Source: Aradus depressus
Lineage: Eukaryota; Arthropoda; Insecta; Hemiptera; Aradidae
NCBI GenBank assembly: GCA_963662175.1
Contig: OY759216.1
Coordinates: forward strand, 38,209,087 to 38,273,086
Direction of reading: 5' to 3'
Length of the DNA: 64,000 nucleotides
Below are positions 1 to 10,420 of this stretch, piece by piece. How positions within the stretch are numbered: position 1 is the first letter of the stretch; each line of letters begins with the position of its first letter. Made by a program: the position numbers and the translations under genes. The notes under the pieces were generated by a model. That model was not told the DNA's origin, ran no database searches, and saw only the letters and a program-made list of their open reading frames with translations.

Positions 1-890
1 AAAATTAATTTTCGTACCACGAGTTATCAATTTCAGTTGAGAGTTATTGGATTCTTTTATTATCTATTAATGTTTGTAGAGAAATATATATTTTTTCCAG
101 GGTGTGTTGATCGGTTCTGGGCGAAGAGAAAACGAGAAGTAGAAAATTGAAAGTAACTTTAAATGGTTTAGAATTTTTTTGGATTTATGCATTTCAGCTG
201 GAAAAAAAAATATACTTTTTACTGATTTTGAGAAAGTGAAAATGTTTTACGATGTCTTTCGTGCATGTATTTGTACACACTTTTGATGCTCTGAATGGCT
301 GTCTTCATTTTCTAAATTTTAAATTTTACTCCATTCCTTGTGACTGGTCCTTTATTTTATAATTATTGGTGATATAAACAATATTTCAGGGGTAATTTAT
401 CACGAGAAATTGATTACTCCGTATAAAATTTAATTTGGGACCAAATCACCTAAATTCAATTTTTACATTAAAGCTAATTTCAGTTCATTGAAAAGAGACA
501 GCCAAGCAAAATTGAATTTACAATCAGACTGTTTTGTTGCGAAGCATATAGTTGAGAAAAATGCGGTTTTTGCACTTATGTATGAAAGTTTAAACATGAA
601 ACGTATATTTGCATAAGAGTTATTATCTAAATAAGTAGAGACTTGAAAGTAAATATTAATTTTAAATTGGGCCCTCTAGCCTTGTCAGATTTGAAAGACA
701 GGACTTAGGACTTACCTTGGAGCAACACAAAATGAGTTTTCTTAAAACCAACTTCATCATCCCTTCCTAATCCGTTTCAGATTATTCTCTCTAATCTGAT
801 TAGGCTGATTCTACCATTTTCTTTTTTTTTTTTTCATCTTCTTCAATTAATTTATTTTAATTTATTTTTATATTGGCCTACGGTTCATTT
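1..890. other. No recognisable feature; AT-rich unique-looking sequence
   Basis: I see no coding region, known repeat or RNA gene here. The stretch is AT-rich with a pyrimidine run near 820-835. Short open frames are full of stop codons in neighbouring frames and look like chance. Confidence 0.5.
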
Positions 891-1815
891 TACTGAGTAT
901 GGAGGAAATTATGTAATCATGTCAGAAATTGAATATTAAGTTTTCACCGGAATTTCATGTTTTTCGACCCCTGATTCGAACTCAAATCACTGACGTTGTA
1001 GTGAATATGTTGACGTAATATTTCATATATAGAGTCAAAACCTCAAGGGGACGAAAACTATTAATTTTCAGCTGAATCGGCCTAAGGGAAGAGGGGGTTC
1101 AGAGGGGGACTCAACACAAAAACCCCAATAACTGCCAATTTAATGAATGTACGGACATGAAATTTTATTTTTAAATTTAAAACTCCATAGGAACAATGTT
1201 CCGCGAAATCGACCGAAGAAAAGTCGGGAATCAGAGGAGGGGGCTCGACTGACCTAATAACTGCCGATATGTATCGACACAGCATTTAGTTAATCAGAGG
1301 AGGAGGCTCGACTGACCTTATAACTGCCGATATTTATCTACACAACATTTAGTTAATTAGAGGAGGGGGCTCAACTGACCTAATAACTGCCGATATGTAT
1401 CGACACAGCATTTAGTTGATCAGAGGAGGAGGCTCGACTGACCTAATAACTGCCGATATTTATCTACACAACATTTAGTTAATTAGAGGAGGGGGCTCGA
1501 CTGACCTAATAACTGCCGATATGTATCGACGCAGCATTTAGTTAATTAGAGAAGGGGGCTCGACTGACCTAATAACTGCCGATATGTATCGACGCAGCAT
1601 TTAGTTAATTAGAGGAGGGGGCTCGACTCACCTAATAACTGCCGATATGTATCGACGCAGCATTTAGTTATTCAGAGGAGGGGGCTCGACTGACCTAATA
1701 ACTGCCGATATGTATCGACATAGCATTTATTATGAGGATTCATACGCCATTATGTAATTTAAATATTGTGTTTTAGCTAAAACGATCTTTGGATGGAGTG
1801 AGATAACCAAATTTT
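891..1815 (+). repeat. Rep-A copy with an internal 63-bp satellite
   Basis: This copy carries the Rep-A landmarks in order: a diverged head with ATTATGTAATC, the TTTCACCGGAATTTCATG block, the first CCAATAACTGCC module, then an expanded tandem array, then the ATGAGGATTC block. The terminal GGTGATTCACC palindrome is missing, so it is 3' truncated. Rep-A is my label for a family repeated about twenty times in this window. It has no long ORF and I cannot assign it to a known class. Confidence 0.75.
1230..1740 (+). repeat. Minisatellite, 8 units of 63 bp
   Basis: The block CTGCCGATAT recurs at 1261, 1324, 1387, 1450, 1513, 1576, 1639 and 1702, an exact 63-bp spacing. Each unit runs from GAGGAGG...CTCGACTGACC through TAACTGCCGATAT to ATTTAGTTA. 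The units differ by a few bases (for example GTATCGAC versus TTATCTAC). The array is an expansion of the second internal module of the surrounding Rep-A copy. Confidence 0.95.
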
Positions 1816-2030
1816 ATGTCATGTACTCATAGTTTATACAATAACACGATGTAGTTGATCCAGGAAATGTTGAGGTTATATAATTTTCTCCTTGCACCTC
1901 TATGGATCAGTTAAATAAAATTATGATCCGAATGTCCTCATGTCATGTTGGCTTGTGTAATATCTATGAAATTGAGTCTGTGTTCATTTTAATAACTTCT
2001 GTCACTCGCCAATCTACCATTGGCCTTTAA

Positions 2031-2579
2031 TCTATATAATAAAAATGACTGGCTAATTTTGCTAAGCGCAAAACTCGAGAACGGCTGGACCAATTCGACT
2101 AATTTTTTTTTTCAAATATTCGTTGAAGTCCGAGGAAGGTTCTTATGAAGAGAGTTCCTAGCGGTCTATCCTAACTGGAGGGGGGGGGGGGGGGGGGGGG
2201 CTAAGCACAAAAGTTGCTCTAGCGCATTAACGGATGGACGGATTATCATGAAATTTCACATGTAGTATTCTTAAAATCCAAGTTAAAAAATAGGCTATTT
2301 GGCGTCCATAAATTTTGAACGGTAGGGAGGGTTGTAAGGGGGGCCTAAATATAAAGATAGTGCTAAGTCTTTAACGAATGATCGAATTGTCATGAAATTT
2401 CATTACATGTAGTATTTTTGAAGGCGAAATAGAAAAATACACTATGTGACATCTCAAAAATTTGAACGGGAGATGGGGTTGCAATGGGGGCTAAGCATAA
2501 AAATTGTTTTATTGATTCGAACGAGAGATATTAGGAGAAAAGTCAAAGTTCCCCGGGCAACGCCGGGTATTACTGCTAG
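2031..2579 (+). mobile_element. Non-autonomous Helitron-like element
   Basis: The element begins TCTATATAATAAAAATGA directly after an A (2030) and ends with a GC-rich hairpin, CCCGGGCAACGCCGGG, followed about 8 nt later by CTAG (2576-2579) and then T. A 5' TC, a 3' hairpin, a CTRR end, an A/T insertion point and no terminal inverted repeats or target duplication are the defining Helitron marks. The interior has the CTCGAGAACGGCTGGACC block, which I have seen in arthropod Helitron-like repeats, and no transposase. A run of 21 G lies at 2180-2200. Confidence 0.85.
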
Positions 2580-2786
2580 TATCTTATTATAAATGTGCTT
2601 GCATCCTTGGGAAAAACATTTTATTGCATGGCGCTGAACTTACGCTACTGGAGATGCCATCGATACATCGATAAAACAGAGTTATTGAGGTATCTGGTTA
2701 ATGGATCGATTTATATTCATAAATGAAGGTTCACTGACATGCTTGCGCTTCGATTGCCCCCTTTTTTCACTTAAAAGACCTTCAAG

Positions 2787-4197
2787 TAGTGGCCGGCCGA
2801 AACAGGATTTTCAGCCGAAACCGAAACCGAAACTTATTTGGACATGTTAAAATTTCCATTGTATACTGAAATTTAGTGTATTTTTTACACATACACCTAC
2901 CTACAGACTGTTAACTCGTGTTAAATGAATTAAAAAACAATAATTGAAGTACTAATGAATAAAAAGACTTATGACTGTATCTGTCTGTACACTTGAGAAT
3001 GCTTTAACGAGCGAAATATATTGTTGAAAACTGACATTATTGCAGAGATATTGTGAAATAATTCAAATGGACTTGAAAAATAAAATAAAACTTGTTTATT
3101 TAATATATTGTCTAATTTCACTAACTATATATACATGGGAGTACTTTCGGTATTTCTACCATCCTCAGCCAAAAGCATAAGAGATAAGACTAAGTTAATT
3201 TTCAGAATGTCAGCCTCTCGAGGAACCCATTACCCTCCCTACTGGTGTTCCCCATGACGTCAGACATTCCTAACTAAGCTAAATTGTCAAGCTGTGAGAT
3301 ATTTTATGACAAGGCGGTCCCATTTGAAATATGGGGACCGCCTTGTCATAAAATATCTCACAGCTTGACAATTTAGCTTAGTTAGGAATGTCTGACGTCA
3401 TGGGGAACAACAGTAGGGAGGGTAATGGGTTCCTCGAGAGGCTGACATTCTGAAAATTAACTTAGTCTTATCTCTTATGCTTTTGGCTGAGGATGGTAGA
3501 AATACCGAAAGTACTCCCATGTATATATAGTTAGTGAAATTAGGAAATATATTGTGTTTTTCATATAAATAAAGTAGAATTTTTTGACTCGTTCTAAGTT
3601 TTTTATTCATTAGTATTCACAATGAACTTCCACAAGATCTCTGGCGAAAACATCTCTAATATTTGAAGTAACAAAAATAGTTATTTATTTATGTTACACT
3701 AACAATTTAACATGAACAAAAATAATAAACATGTTAAAGTAAAGTCCTACCCTGTAAGTAAACTTTGTCAAAAGTCAACACTTAGATTAGATATAAAGTA
3801 CAGACTCCTTAATTAAGTAAGTACCTATTTTAATTGTGTTCACAATATTCTTAAGATAAATTTATTTTTTACTGAGATCTTGTATTTAGCTCTTGGTCAT
3901 TAAAGAGTTACCTAAGTATCAGTCTTAACAACGATTACAATAATTTGTACGACTATCAAGTAATTACTTAATTTAAAAAAAAAAACAGTTATAAAATCAA
4001 AAGTAAAAAAAAACGAAATATTATTATTAGATTACTAATTAATTTTAGTATTCGTATGGCAACCACACACGACTCACAAGCCACGAACTCATCCGAAGTT
4101 AGTCGAACGACGCACGACAAGTCACGAAAACTGAGTTTCGGCGTGGCCGAAGTTTCGGCTGATTTTTGTCCGAAACCGAATCTTCGGTCGGTCACTA
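2787..4197. mobile_element. hAT-like non-autonomous DNA transposon
   Basis: The left end TAGTGGCCGGCCGAAAC and the reverse complement of the right end, TAGTGACCGACCGAAG, form an imperfect terminal inverted repeat. Runs of CCGAAAC lie inside both ends. The ends are flanked by CCTTCAAG (2779-2786) and CCTTCTAG (4198-4205), an 8-bp target duplication with one mismatch. An 8-bp duplication with this TIR style is typical of the hAT superfamily. The interior is AT-rich and encodes no recognisable transposase. A fold-back element (3112-3545) sits inside, so the original element was about 970 bp. Confidence 0.75.
3112..3545. mobile_element. Fold-back element with about 213-bp near-identical inverted arms
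   Basis: The left arm (3112 to about 3323) is nearly the exact reverse complement of the right arm (about 3331-3543). Only a handful of mismatches are seen, for example near TACTGGTGTTCC versus its partner, and the loop is a few bases around 3327. It is flanked by AATATATTGT at 3102-3111 and 3546-3555, a 10-bp direct repeat. This suggests a Mutator-like fold-back MITE, whose duplications are usually 9-10 bp. Transcribed RNA would form one long hairpin. It lies inside the hAT-like element. Confidence 0.9.
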
Positions 4198-4449
4198 CCT
4201 TCTAGTATAGTAATACTAACCACTCAACCACGGAGGCTCCTCTCAAGACGGTAACTCTGAACATCAAATTGGTAAATCTTCTTTACATTGAGTGTCATCT
4301 TGTGATTTTTTTTGGTAGTTGTGACTTTCCTGGACAACTCCGGGTTCCACAGCAAATATATTTTAAATCACTCCTTTCGTTATTTTAGGTCAAGTAGTGT
4401 TTGTTCCATGGTCGAATTCGCTTCATTATGCCGGTTTGTTCTTCCTCAT

Positions 4450-4840
4450 CTATACGAAGTATAGGGGAAGTTATGTAATCGGTCTCAAATTATATGTTGA
4501 GTTTCACCGGAATTTAATGTTTTCCGCCCTCCCTGATTAGAAAAAATAAATAAAAAAAATTCCTGTCTGTGTTTCTATGAACAGTATAATGTATCGATCT
4601 GAAATTTTATCCAGAACCCCATAAGCACGACACCTATTGATTTTCAGCTAAAGGGTCAGGCTAAGGGGTGGTTAGATGAGGGCTTGTTACACAAAAACTC
4701 TAATAACTGCATTTTTAATGGATGTATCGACAAAGTTTAGTATGAGTATTCAGAAGCCCCTATGTTTAGTCAACTATTGATTTTTAAACCAAACGGTTGA
4801 TTATTAATTCGTTCTGGAAAAGTATGATTCACCGACTACA
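4450..4840 (+). repeat. Rep-A copy, near full length (391 bp)
   Basis: It starts with the palindrome CTATACGAAGTATAG followed by GGGAAGTTATGTAATCGGT. It continues through TTTCACCGGAATTTAATG and the two internal modules (TATCGATCTGAAATTTTAT; GTATCGACAAAGTTTAG), and ends at GATTCACCGACTAC. There is no ORF. Confidence 0.85.
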
Positions 4841-5486
4841 TTTTTTTTTATTCCACAATTGTTCCTGTCAGCTGCGTATTGCATTCATTTGCATTTCAAA
4901 GATTATACTTTATAAGATTTGTAAAAATCATCCATTTCAAAAGTCAATGGCATTTCAAATGAGTTGACAATTTTGTTATATGCGAGCAGATGGACAAGCA
5001 TGTCTTTCGTAATCTTATCCTGATCCTAAACTATAAAATGTACAATAGATTGCCTGATTTGACATTTATGTATATATAAAAAAAAAAATATATATATATA
5101 TATAAATTATGAAAGAAAACAACTCAATTGAGCTATCATAAAAAACTGGTTCAATAAAGATATTTAAAATATTTCAGGAAGTTATAAAAAGAAGACTGTA
5201 CTATGTCGCCTACGATAAAAGCCGATGAACTATGGTCTGTGTCTATCGTCCAAGGTTAACCAGAGACATAACACATTGCACAAACACAATAGCTAGCGGT
5301 GACCTGAACTGCAATATGTGAGGTTCAGTAAGATTGAAGACCCAGTGGTCTGTGGCTATTTTAGTCAAGACTAGCAGGTTAACGCGTTGCTTGGGACTAA
5401 CTCTGCGTTCTAACGTGAAACTTGGATTATCAGACACCCCTCTATTGAACACATTCCTCTTAAATCGATGTAAAATACGAGAAGCT
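4841..5486. other. No recognisable feature; short TA microsatellite
   Basis: An A-run and TA dinucleotide repeat lies at about 5080-5107. An open frame on the minus strand near 5243-5452 matches nothing I recognise. Confidence 0.45.
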
Positions 5487-5890
5487 TTTTTTTTTTTTAT
5501 GGTTGCTCCGGCAAATCACCCGGCCCGATATCGTCGGGGGAGAGGTACATATATTATATTTGGTTTTATTTACAAATAACATTTTTTGTTGCTATGGATA
5601 TCTGGGGGCGACTGCCTCTGGTCCCTTGCGGGACAGACCAGCTCTCCCAGACCCCCTTGTATTGCGGCTGCCTGTTGGCGCCGAGAGAGCTCAAGATCAG
5701 TGGAGTGGGGCTGCTTCTACATCGCGGTCGTCGGGGGTAGAACTCGGGGGTAGAGAATCTGTCATTAGTTTCTGTAATATGCAAGAGGGTATGGCTAATG
5801 GAGAAGGAGGTAGGTAATGCCGGAAGGAATGATAGAGGGTGGTCCGAACAGCTTGGCTCCAGGAATTCAACCTTTTCCATTGTTTCATCT
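5487..5890 (-). mobile_element. R1-like LINE, 3' end and poly(A) tail
   Basis: Read on the minus strand this ends with CCGGAGCAACCAT followed by an A-run (T-run at 5487-5498). The peptide ILSSLGA and the distal GATATCGGGCCGGG block have counterparts at the end of the LINE at 27505-28098 (GAGCTCTCTCGGCG; ACCGGGTATCGCGGC). The open frame at 5566-5880 covers the decayed C-terminal end and 3' UTR. No RT domain remains. Assignment to the same family rests on this shared 3' region. Confidence 0.6.
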
Positions 5891-6089
5891 TCTGCAAACG
5901 ATGCCGACGATTCTATTGAACAAGTTGAATAACTTGAAAAAGTTATTCACAACAATATTTATGACTTTGCTCCCTCCCGGAATTGATTCTTGATCCAATG
6001 CATTTTTCAGGATAAAAGGATTAAAAACAAAAAATTAAGGGCTTTTCAGATTGTCGTCCACTTTCGTCTTAATCCCTTTATTGTGAACC

Positions 6090-6490
6090 CACGACAACTA
6101 TCAGCAGAATAGGCAAAAAGGAAGGGTAGCATCAGAGGGGGGACGCAACTCATCAACCCCCAAAACTGCCAATATAATGAATATATCGACATGAAATTTA
6201 ATATGCGGAATCAGAAGCCAATATACAAGTCAAATATTGTGTTTTAACCCAAACGGCCGATTGGCTTTGGAGAGAGAGCGAAAATATAATTGTTAAATTC
6301 ATGTTTTGGAGCCTCGATGTAGGCCAAGTTTGGTATTTATCCCAAACCGTTGATTGATGGAGAGAGAGATTGAGAATACGATTTATACGACATTTTAATT
6401 GAGGGGGAACAAAAGGAGAGGAAGTGCGAAATTATTATTAATTGATTAATTCATGTTGGGGAAGTACATTGCTGGTGAATCACCGATGAA
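6090..6490 (+). repeat. Rep-A copy, 5' truncated
   Basis: It carries the second module (AACTGCCAATATAATGAATA, TATCGACATGAAATTTA), the AACGGCCGATTGG block and the terminus GAAGTACATTGCTGGTGAAT followed by CACCGATG. The CCCAAAC...TTGATTGATGG segment appears twice, so this copy has a local duplication at about 6225-6375. Confidence 0.75.
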
Positions 6491-7265
6491 TTTTTAAAAT
6501 TGATTTATATTTTTATTTATTTATATATATATATTAATATATTCTTTTTTTCTTTTTTTTCAGGTAGAGAATATTTTCATGCAAGCAACATCTGAGTAAG
6601 GTTGGATTAGCTTATTGACACCTTTTTTTTCTTCCACTAAATAATTCAATAAAGTACGTTGTTCAGTGCCAATTTCAGTATATTCATTACGTTATAGATC
6701 TCTAATTGGATATAAGGAAGTTATATTTATAGTAATAAAATTAAATATATTGTTTATATTTTTGTTGAAATACATATATACATATTTACATACATAAATA
6801 ATATTTTATTATTTAACTTCATTAAAAGTAATGTTTTCGAATTGATCCTTGATTGTTTCATCTTTTTTATTTTTCTTTGTATACAGCTAAAATAAATTTC
6901 TCATTTCAATGTAATTTCATTATTATCCTATTTTTTCAGGATATGTAAATAAATTTCAAATATCATAACTAACCTCTATATCTTACACACCTCTCAACTG
7001 CTCATTGTTGATGTTTTTTTTTTTCTTGAATTTATACATTTCTTGCAAGAAAGACATGGATTTTTCTATGTAAGGCCCCCTTACCTTGGAATGGGTGTAA
7101 GTGCCAAAAACAACATTTTACAGAAAAATTTCTATAATTGTTATTATTATTTCATAAATATGTTGTGTACTTTTTGTGTATCACATTATATTATGTTTTA
7201 CCTGCATTTTGCACCTACCATACGCCTCATTCAACTGCTGTTGATTAATATATATATTTTTTTGT
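6491..7265. other. AT-rich, no assignable gene
   Basis: A good polypyrimidine tract and CAG (about 6543-6563) resembles a splice acceptor but leads into no sustained frame. Open frames at 7043-7288 are low complexity. Nothing else is supported. Confidence 0.4.
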
Positions 7266-7267
7266 AC

Positions 7268-7428
7268 TTAGGAAAAGCAATTTTTTAAACGCTATAATTT
7301 TATGGAAAGCAATCTTTGAGACGCTATAATTTTATGGAAAGCAATCTTTGAGACGCTATAATTTTAGGGAAAGCAATTTTTAAACGCTATAATTTTATGG
7401 AAAGCAATCTTTGAGACGCTATAATTAC
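7268..7428 (+). repeat. Minisatellite, about 5 units of 32 bp
   Basis: GCTATAAT recurs at 7291, 7323, 7355, 7386 and 7418, giving spacings of 32, 32, 31 and 32 bp. The unit contains GGAAAGCAAT, CTTTGAGAC (or TTTTAAAC) and GCTATAATTTTAT. The array is AT-rich and not translated in one frame. Confidence 0.95.
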
Positions 7429-8304
7429 ATAATATAAATATAAATACATGTTGGTCCTACTTCAAATTTGACGAAAATTGTTACATCAGAAAGTTCATTA
7501 GAAACATTTTTTTAATAGACAATCTTTCCATAGCTTCAACTGAAAATATGACATGGAAGGGTGCGCTCGACTGATCTTGCTGAAATTTCGGTATAATGCA
7601 GTCTCAACGGAGTGAGGCATATGTACCAAATTCCAAGCTTCTATCTCTAATAAATTTGACTGAAAAAGCTATCGGCAGATTGATGTCACTAAACCGAATT
7701 AATATATAAAGATAAATGAATTGTTTTTTATGCCTTTTTATCGCTCTGTCACGGATCTCACTGGAGGTTAATGCAAGTCGGACGCGAAACGCAGGTTATT
7801 ACAGATTATGTGATTCGACCAAGATAAATAATTCCCTTATCAAATTTCCGTTATTTATTTCTCTTCTTCCTTGCGCGAAATTCCTTATTCATTTTATTTA
7901 TTTATTTATTGTAAATTTATTTTGATATGTGGTCCCGTCACGACCTGCCTCAATCAGGAAGACACAGCTTGCTAAATCAGCTTTGATGGTTTGCATCGTG
8001 AATCAAGATTAATCTTTAGATTGACCAAAAGAATGAGTCAATAAGGGAGTTCTACGAAACTCCTTCAACGAGAATATCTTCTCTGAGTGGAACGCCCAAA
8101 CAGGTTATTAAGTTCTTCCTGGCCTCACTACAGATGACAGTTCATCTTGATAAAGAACATTAGTGAACGGTACCTTAATCTCCAAGTTTCTTTCCATGAA
8201 AAAAAAATCTACGGGAAAATACCTTTAAATAAGTAGTTGAGTTGACCCCCCCCCCCCCCCCCCCCCCTTTTCGAAACGTTGGCCAAATTTTGAATTTTTC
8301 ATTT
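7429..8304. other. No recognisable gene; C-homopolymer
   Basis: Moderately complex sequence without a family match. A run of 22 C lies at 8246-8267. A 69-residue frame at 7716-7925 resembles no family I know. Confidence 0.4.
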
Positions 8305-8640
8305 ATACGACAGAACCTCGAATTCCTTCTACATTGTCAAAGAGTATGTTCCACAGAGTGGGTCCGAGGACTGAGCCTTGGGGACAGCTTCTGGTGACCT
8401 CCGCTGTAGTGGTCACATATCGCTGGCTCATGGTTGCGCCGAGGAGGGACTCAGTGACACTGTTCCATAAGATACATACTGAATTCTCCTTTCTGCCGAC
8501 TCTGCCATGGAGGCGCTGTGGACGCTACTCATATCCCGGCTTGGAGGACTTAAGAAAAGAGACACACAATAAGATCACTCTATACTGGGCTGCAGCACGT
8601 CGTATGGCGCAAGTAGCCATTCACGTATGCATAGGATAAA
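8305..8640 (-). mobile_element. R1-like LINE fragment with reverse-transcriptase core
   Basis: On the minus strand one frame reads RVGRQKGEFS, then VTESLLGATMSQRY, then CPQGSVLGPTLWNILFD. PQGSVLGP is the conserved reverse-transcriptase motif just before the catalytic YxDD block. The LW after it and the CPQGS context fit R1-clade elements. The frame is cut by a stop upstream (around 8530) and the sequence ends before the YxDD motif, so the piece is dead. The plus-strand frame here is a shadow of it. Confidence 0.75.
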
Positions 8641-8756
8641 AAACTAAATAAATAAAATAAACTAGTTTTTTTAAAAAATATTGTCTATTCCACAAGAAAA
8701 TACATAAACTACCAGTTTCGGTATTAAACATTTCAACTGAAACATAATCATGGTAT

Positions 8757-9050
8757 TTTAGTAATAAAAAATAAAATGATATGAATAAATAAATACTTGG
8801 AAATATGAATACAAAAATAATAATATTAATAAATTCAAAAGATAGTTTCTTTTTAATTTAATTAAAAAGGTAATACTTTTTTTATTACTTTTCCGGAACT
8901 TCTTTTTCACTAAAACATTCTTACGTCCCTTCATCAGGTCACAATGTGCGAAATATAGAAAAAAGGAAGAAAAAAAATAACAATAACAGTATATAAAAAA
9001 ATATAAATAATAAAAATGCATAAAAGAATTAACCAAGTGCAATATAATAA
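8757..9050. repeat. Rep-E copy 1
   Basis: This AT-rich block is colinear with 28787-29090. Both contain ATAAATAAATACTTG, then ACTTTTCCGGAA, CTTTTTCAC, TTCAGGTCAC and CGAAATATAGAAAA, in the same order and spacing. The flanks have diverged much more than the central 70 bp. On the minus strand the core contains CTGATGA and, downstream, GTGAAAAAG. Confidence 0.65.
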
Positions 9051-9083
9051 ACTATTATATAAATAATGAATTACTGATTTAGA

Positions 9084-9110
9084 CCCCCCCCCCCCCCCCC
9101 CCCCCCCCCC
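9084..9110. repeat. Poly(C) run, 27 nt
   Basis: An uninterrupted C run (poly-G on the minus strand). Similar runs occur at 2180-2200, 8246-8267 and 43285-43309. Confidence 0.95.
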
Positions 9111-9399
9111 AACTTTGCGCCTTCCATTCCGCAGACAGTCAGTAGGTGTATTATATAGCAAGGCTCTCCAGTATGCAGGCATGTGTGGGATATCTCACCT
9201 CAGCTGGCCCCCTTAAAAGGAATTCTACCCTCTCCAGTCGTCTCCTCTTCACCACTATACCACTATCTCACAACCCTTTTTATTTCTTTACACTTAATGG
9301 GTTTCTATTTCATGTGACTTAGCTAGGATGTACCCATAGTGGGCTTTGTACTTTATGTTACCGTGATTGTTTACTTTTTTGTAAATACTCTGCAGGTCA

Positions 9400-9736
9400 C
9401 AAAATATAATGTCGGATCTCTCATAGATTGTATAATGTGCTAGCCGGCTTTCAAGATGGCCCTCTCAACAAAAAAAAACATTATTTACTAAATATGTATA
9501 AACATTCTAATTGTAAAATAAATATACAAAAACATTGACTATGAGTAGAAATAAATTGTTCATTAAAAAAACTGTTATTTATTGCATTGATTAATATTTT
9601 GGAGTATTTATTTCAGTCACGAAATGATATACTTATTTCTAAATGGTAGTTTTTTGTAGACATCCTAAATATGCAACCTCGAAAGCCGGCGAGCACGTAA
9701 TAATAAAAACTGTAAAAGGCCAGAATACATTTTATT
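9400..9736. repeat. Rep-F inverted pair
   Basis: TAGCCGGCTTTC (about 9439) and GAAAGCCGGCGAGCAC (about 9683) are inverted copies of one motif. TCTCATAGATTGTATAATGTG on the left mirrors ACGTAATAATAAAAACTGT on the right. The same motif occurs at 56068-56120, and a shorter piece near 21378-21410. The roughly 200 bp between the arms are AT-rich. Confidence 0.6.
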
Positions 9737-9762
9737 TTTATTTTAAAAATAATTTAAAAACA

Positions 9763-9850
9763 GTCGTTGGTGAATCACCGGCAAAGTACTTCCCCTAGCA
9801 AGAATAAATCGTTTGTTGATTCAAAATTTTGTGTCGATACATTACAACAC
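9763..9850 (-). repeat. Rep-A 3' end fragment
   Basis: In reverse orientation it starts with the terminal palindrome (GGTGAATCACCG), GTACTTCCCC and TTTTGTGTCGATACATT. It stops after the second module, so it is 5' truncated. Confidence 0.75.
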
Positions 9851-9879
9851 ATAACTATAACCAACATTGCCTGCCTGCC

Positions 9880-10165
9880 AGCGCCCCGGGCTTTAACTAC
9901 AAAGTCATATCGCCTACTATCAGAGCGTTCTTTCTTCACCCTATTGGACGTGAGCCCGATTCTACTATGGGAGTCCTAAATTTTCCCTACCCACCCTAAA
10001 TATTTATTCGGACTTTAACAAGTACCTGACATCGCACAGGCTCGGGACCATCTCTTTATGTCCCATCCGAAGGACGACATGCTTAAGATTATTTTACTTC
10101 CCAGATACAATGGACTAAGGGCCTTAACCGGGTTTCGAACCCGCTATCTTGAGCTCTAACCTAGG
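9880..10165 (-). mobile_element. SINE-1, minus strand, near full length
   Basis: All SINE-1 blocks are present in reverse: CCGGGCTTTAACTAC, CGCCTACTATCAGAGCG, AGTACCTGACATCGCACAGG, GTCCCATCCGAAGGACG, and a tRNA-like head with B box GGGTTTCGAACCC. The extreme 5' head has decayed, and no clear target duplication is visible. Confidence 0.85.
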
Positions 10166-10253
10166 TAGAGTTAGTGTTGGTGTACAATGACGAACAATTC
10201 AACAAAAAGAAATATTTCTAAAATATTTTAAATAAAGTGAACATAATTTTATT

Positions 10254-10420
10254 GGGAGCCATTGTGGCCGTGCGGGCTAGAGCGTTGGGCTTTGGTCGCA
10301 TGGTCTCACCATGGCTTGCGGGTTCGAATCCCATCCGTAACGGTTGTAAATAACTATATAACACCATTATAGAGACATGGCTAATAATATGCATTGTACA
10401 TAAGGCCAATAAACAAAAAA
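10254..10420 (+). mobile_element. SINE-2 copy 1 (tRNA-headed, short)
   Basis: It has an A-box-like TGGCCGTGCGGGCTAGAGCG, a B-box GCGGGTTCGAATCCC, then a body with GACATGGCTAATA and ACATAAGGCCAA, and an A-rich end. The same order is seen at 47387-47577. It is about 165 bp, which fits a tRNA-derived SINE. The head does not pair end to end, so it is not a functional tRNA gene. Confidence 0.75.

Noticed and set aside
1230..1740. CRISPR array
   Set aside because: The 63-bp units are near-identical end to end with no unique spacers and lie inside a Rep-A copy in a eukaryotic context.
5503..5880. Two overlapping 104-codon frames on opposite strands as genes
   Set aside because: The region matches the 3' end of an R1-like LINE on the minus strand and ends in a poly(A) tract.
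8334..8639. 101-codon plus-strand gene
   Set aside because: The minus strand reads CPQGSVLGPTLWNILFD, a reverse-transcriptase motif; the plus frame is a shadow.
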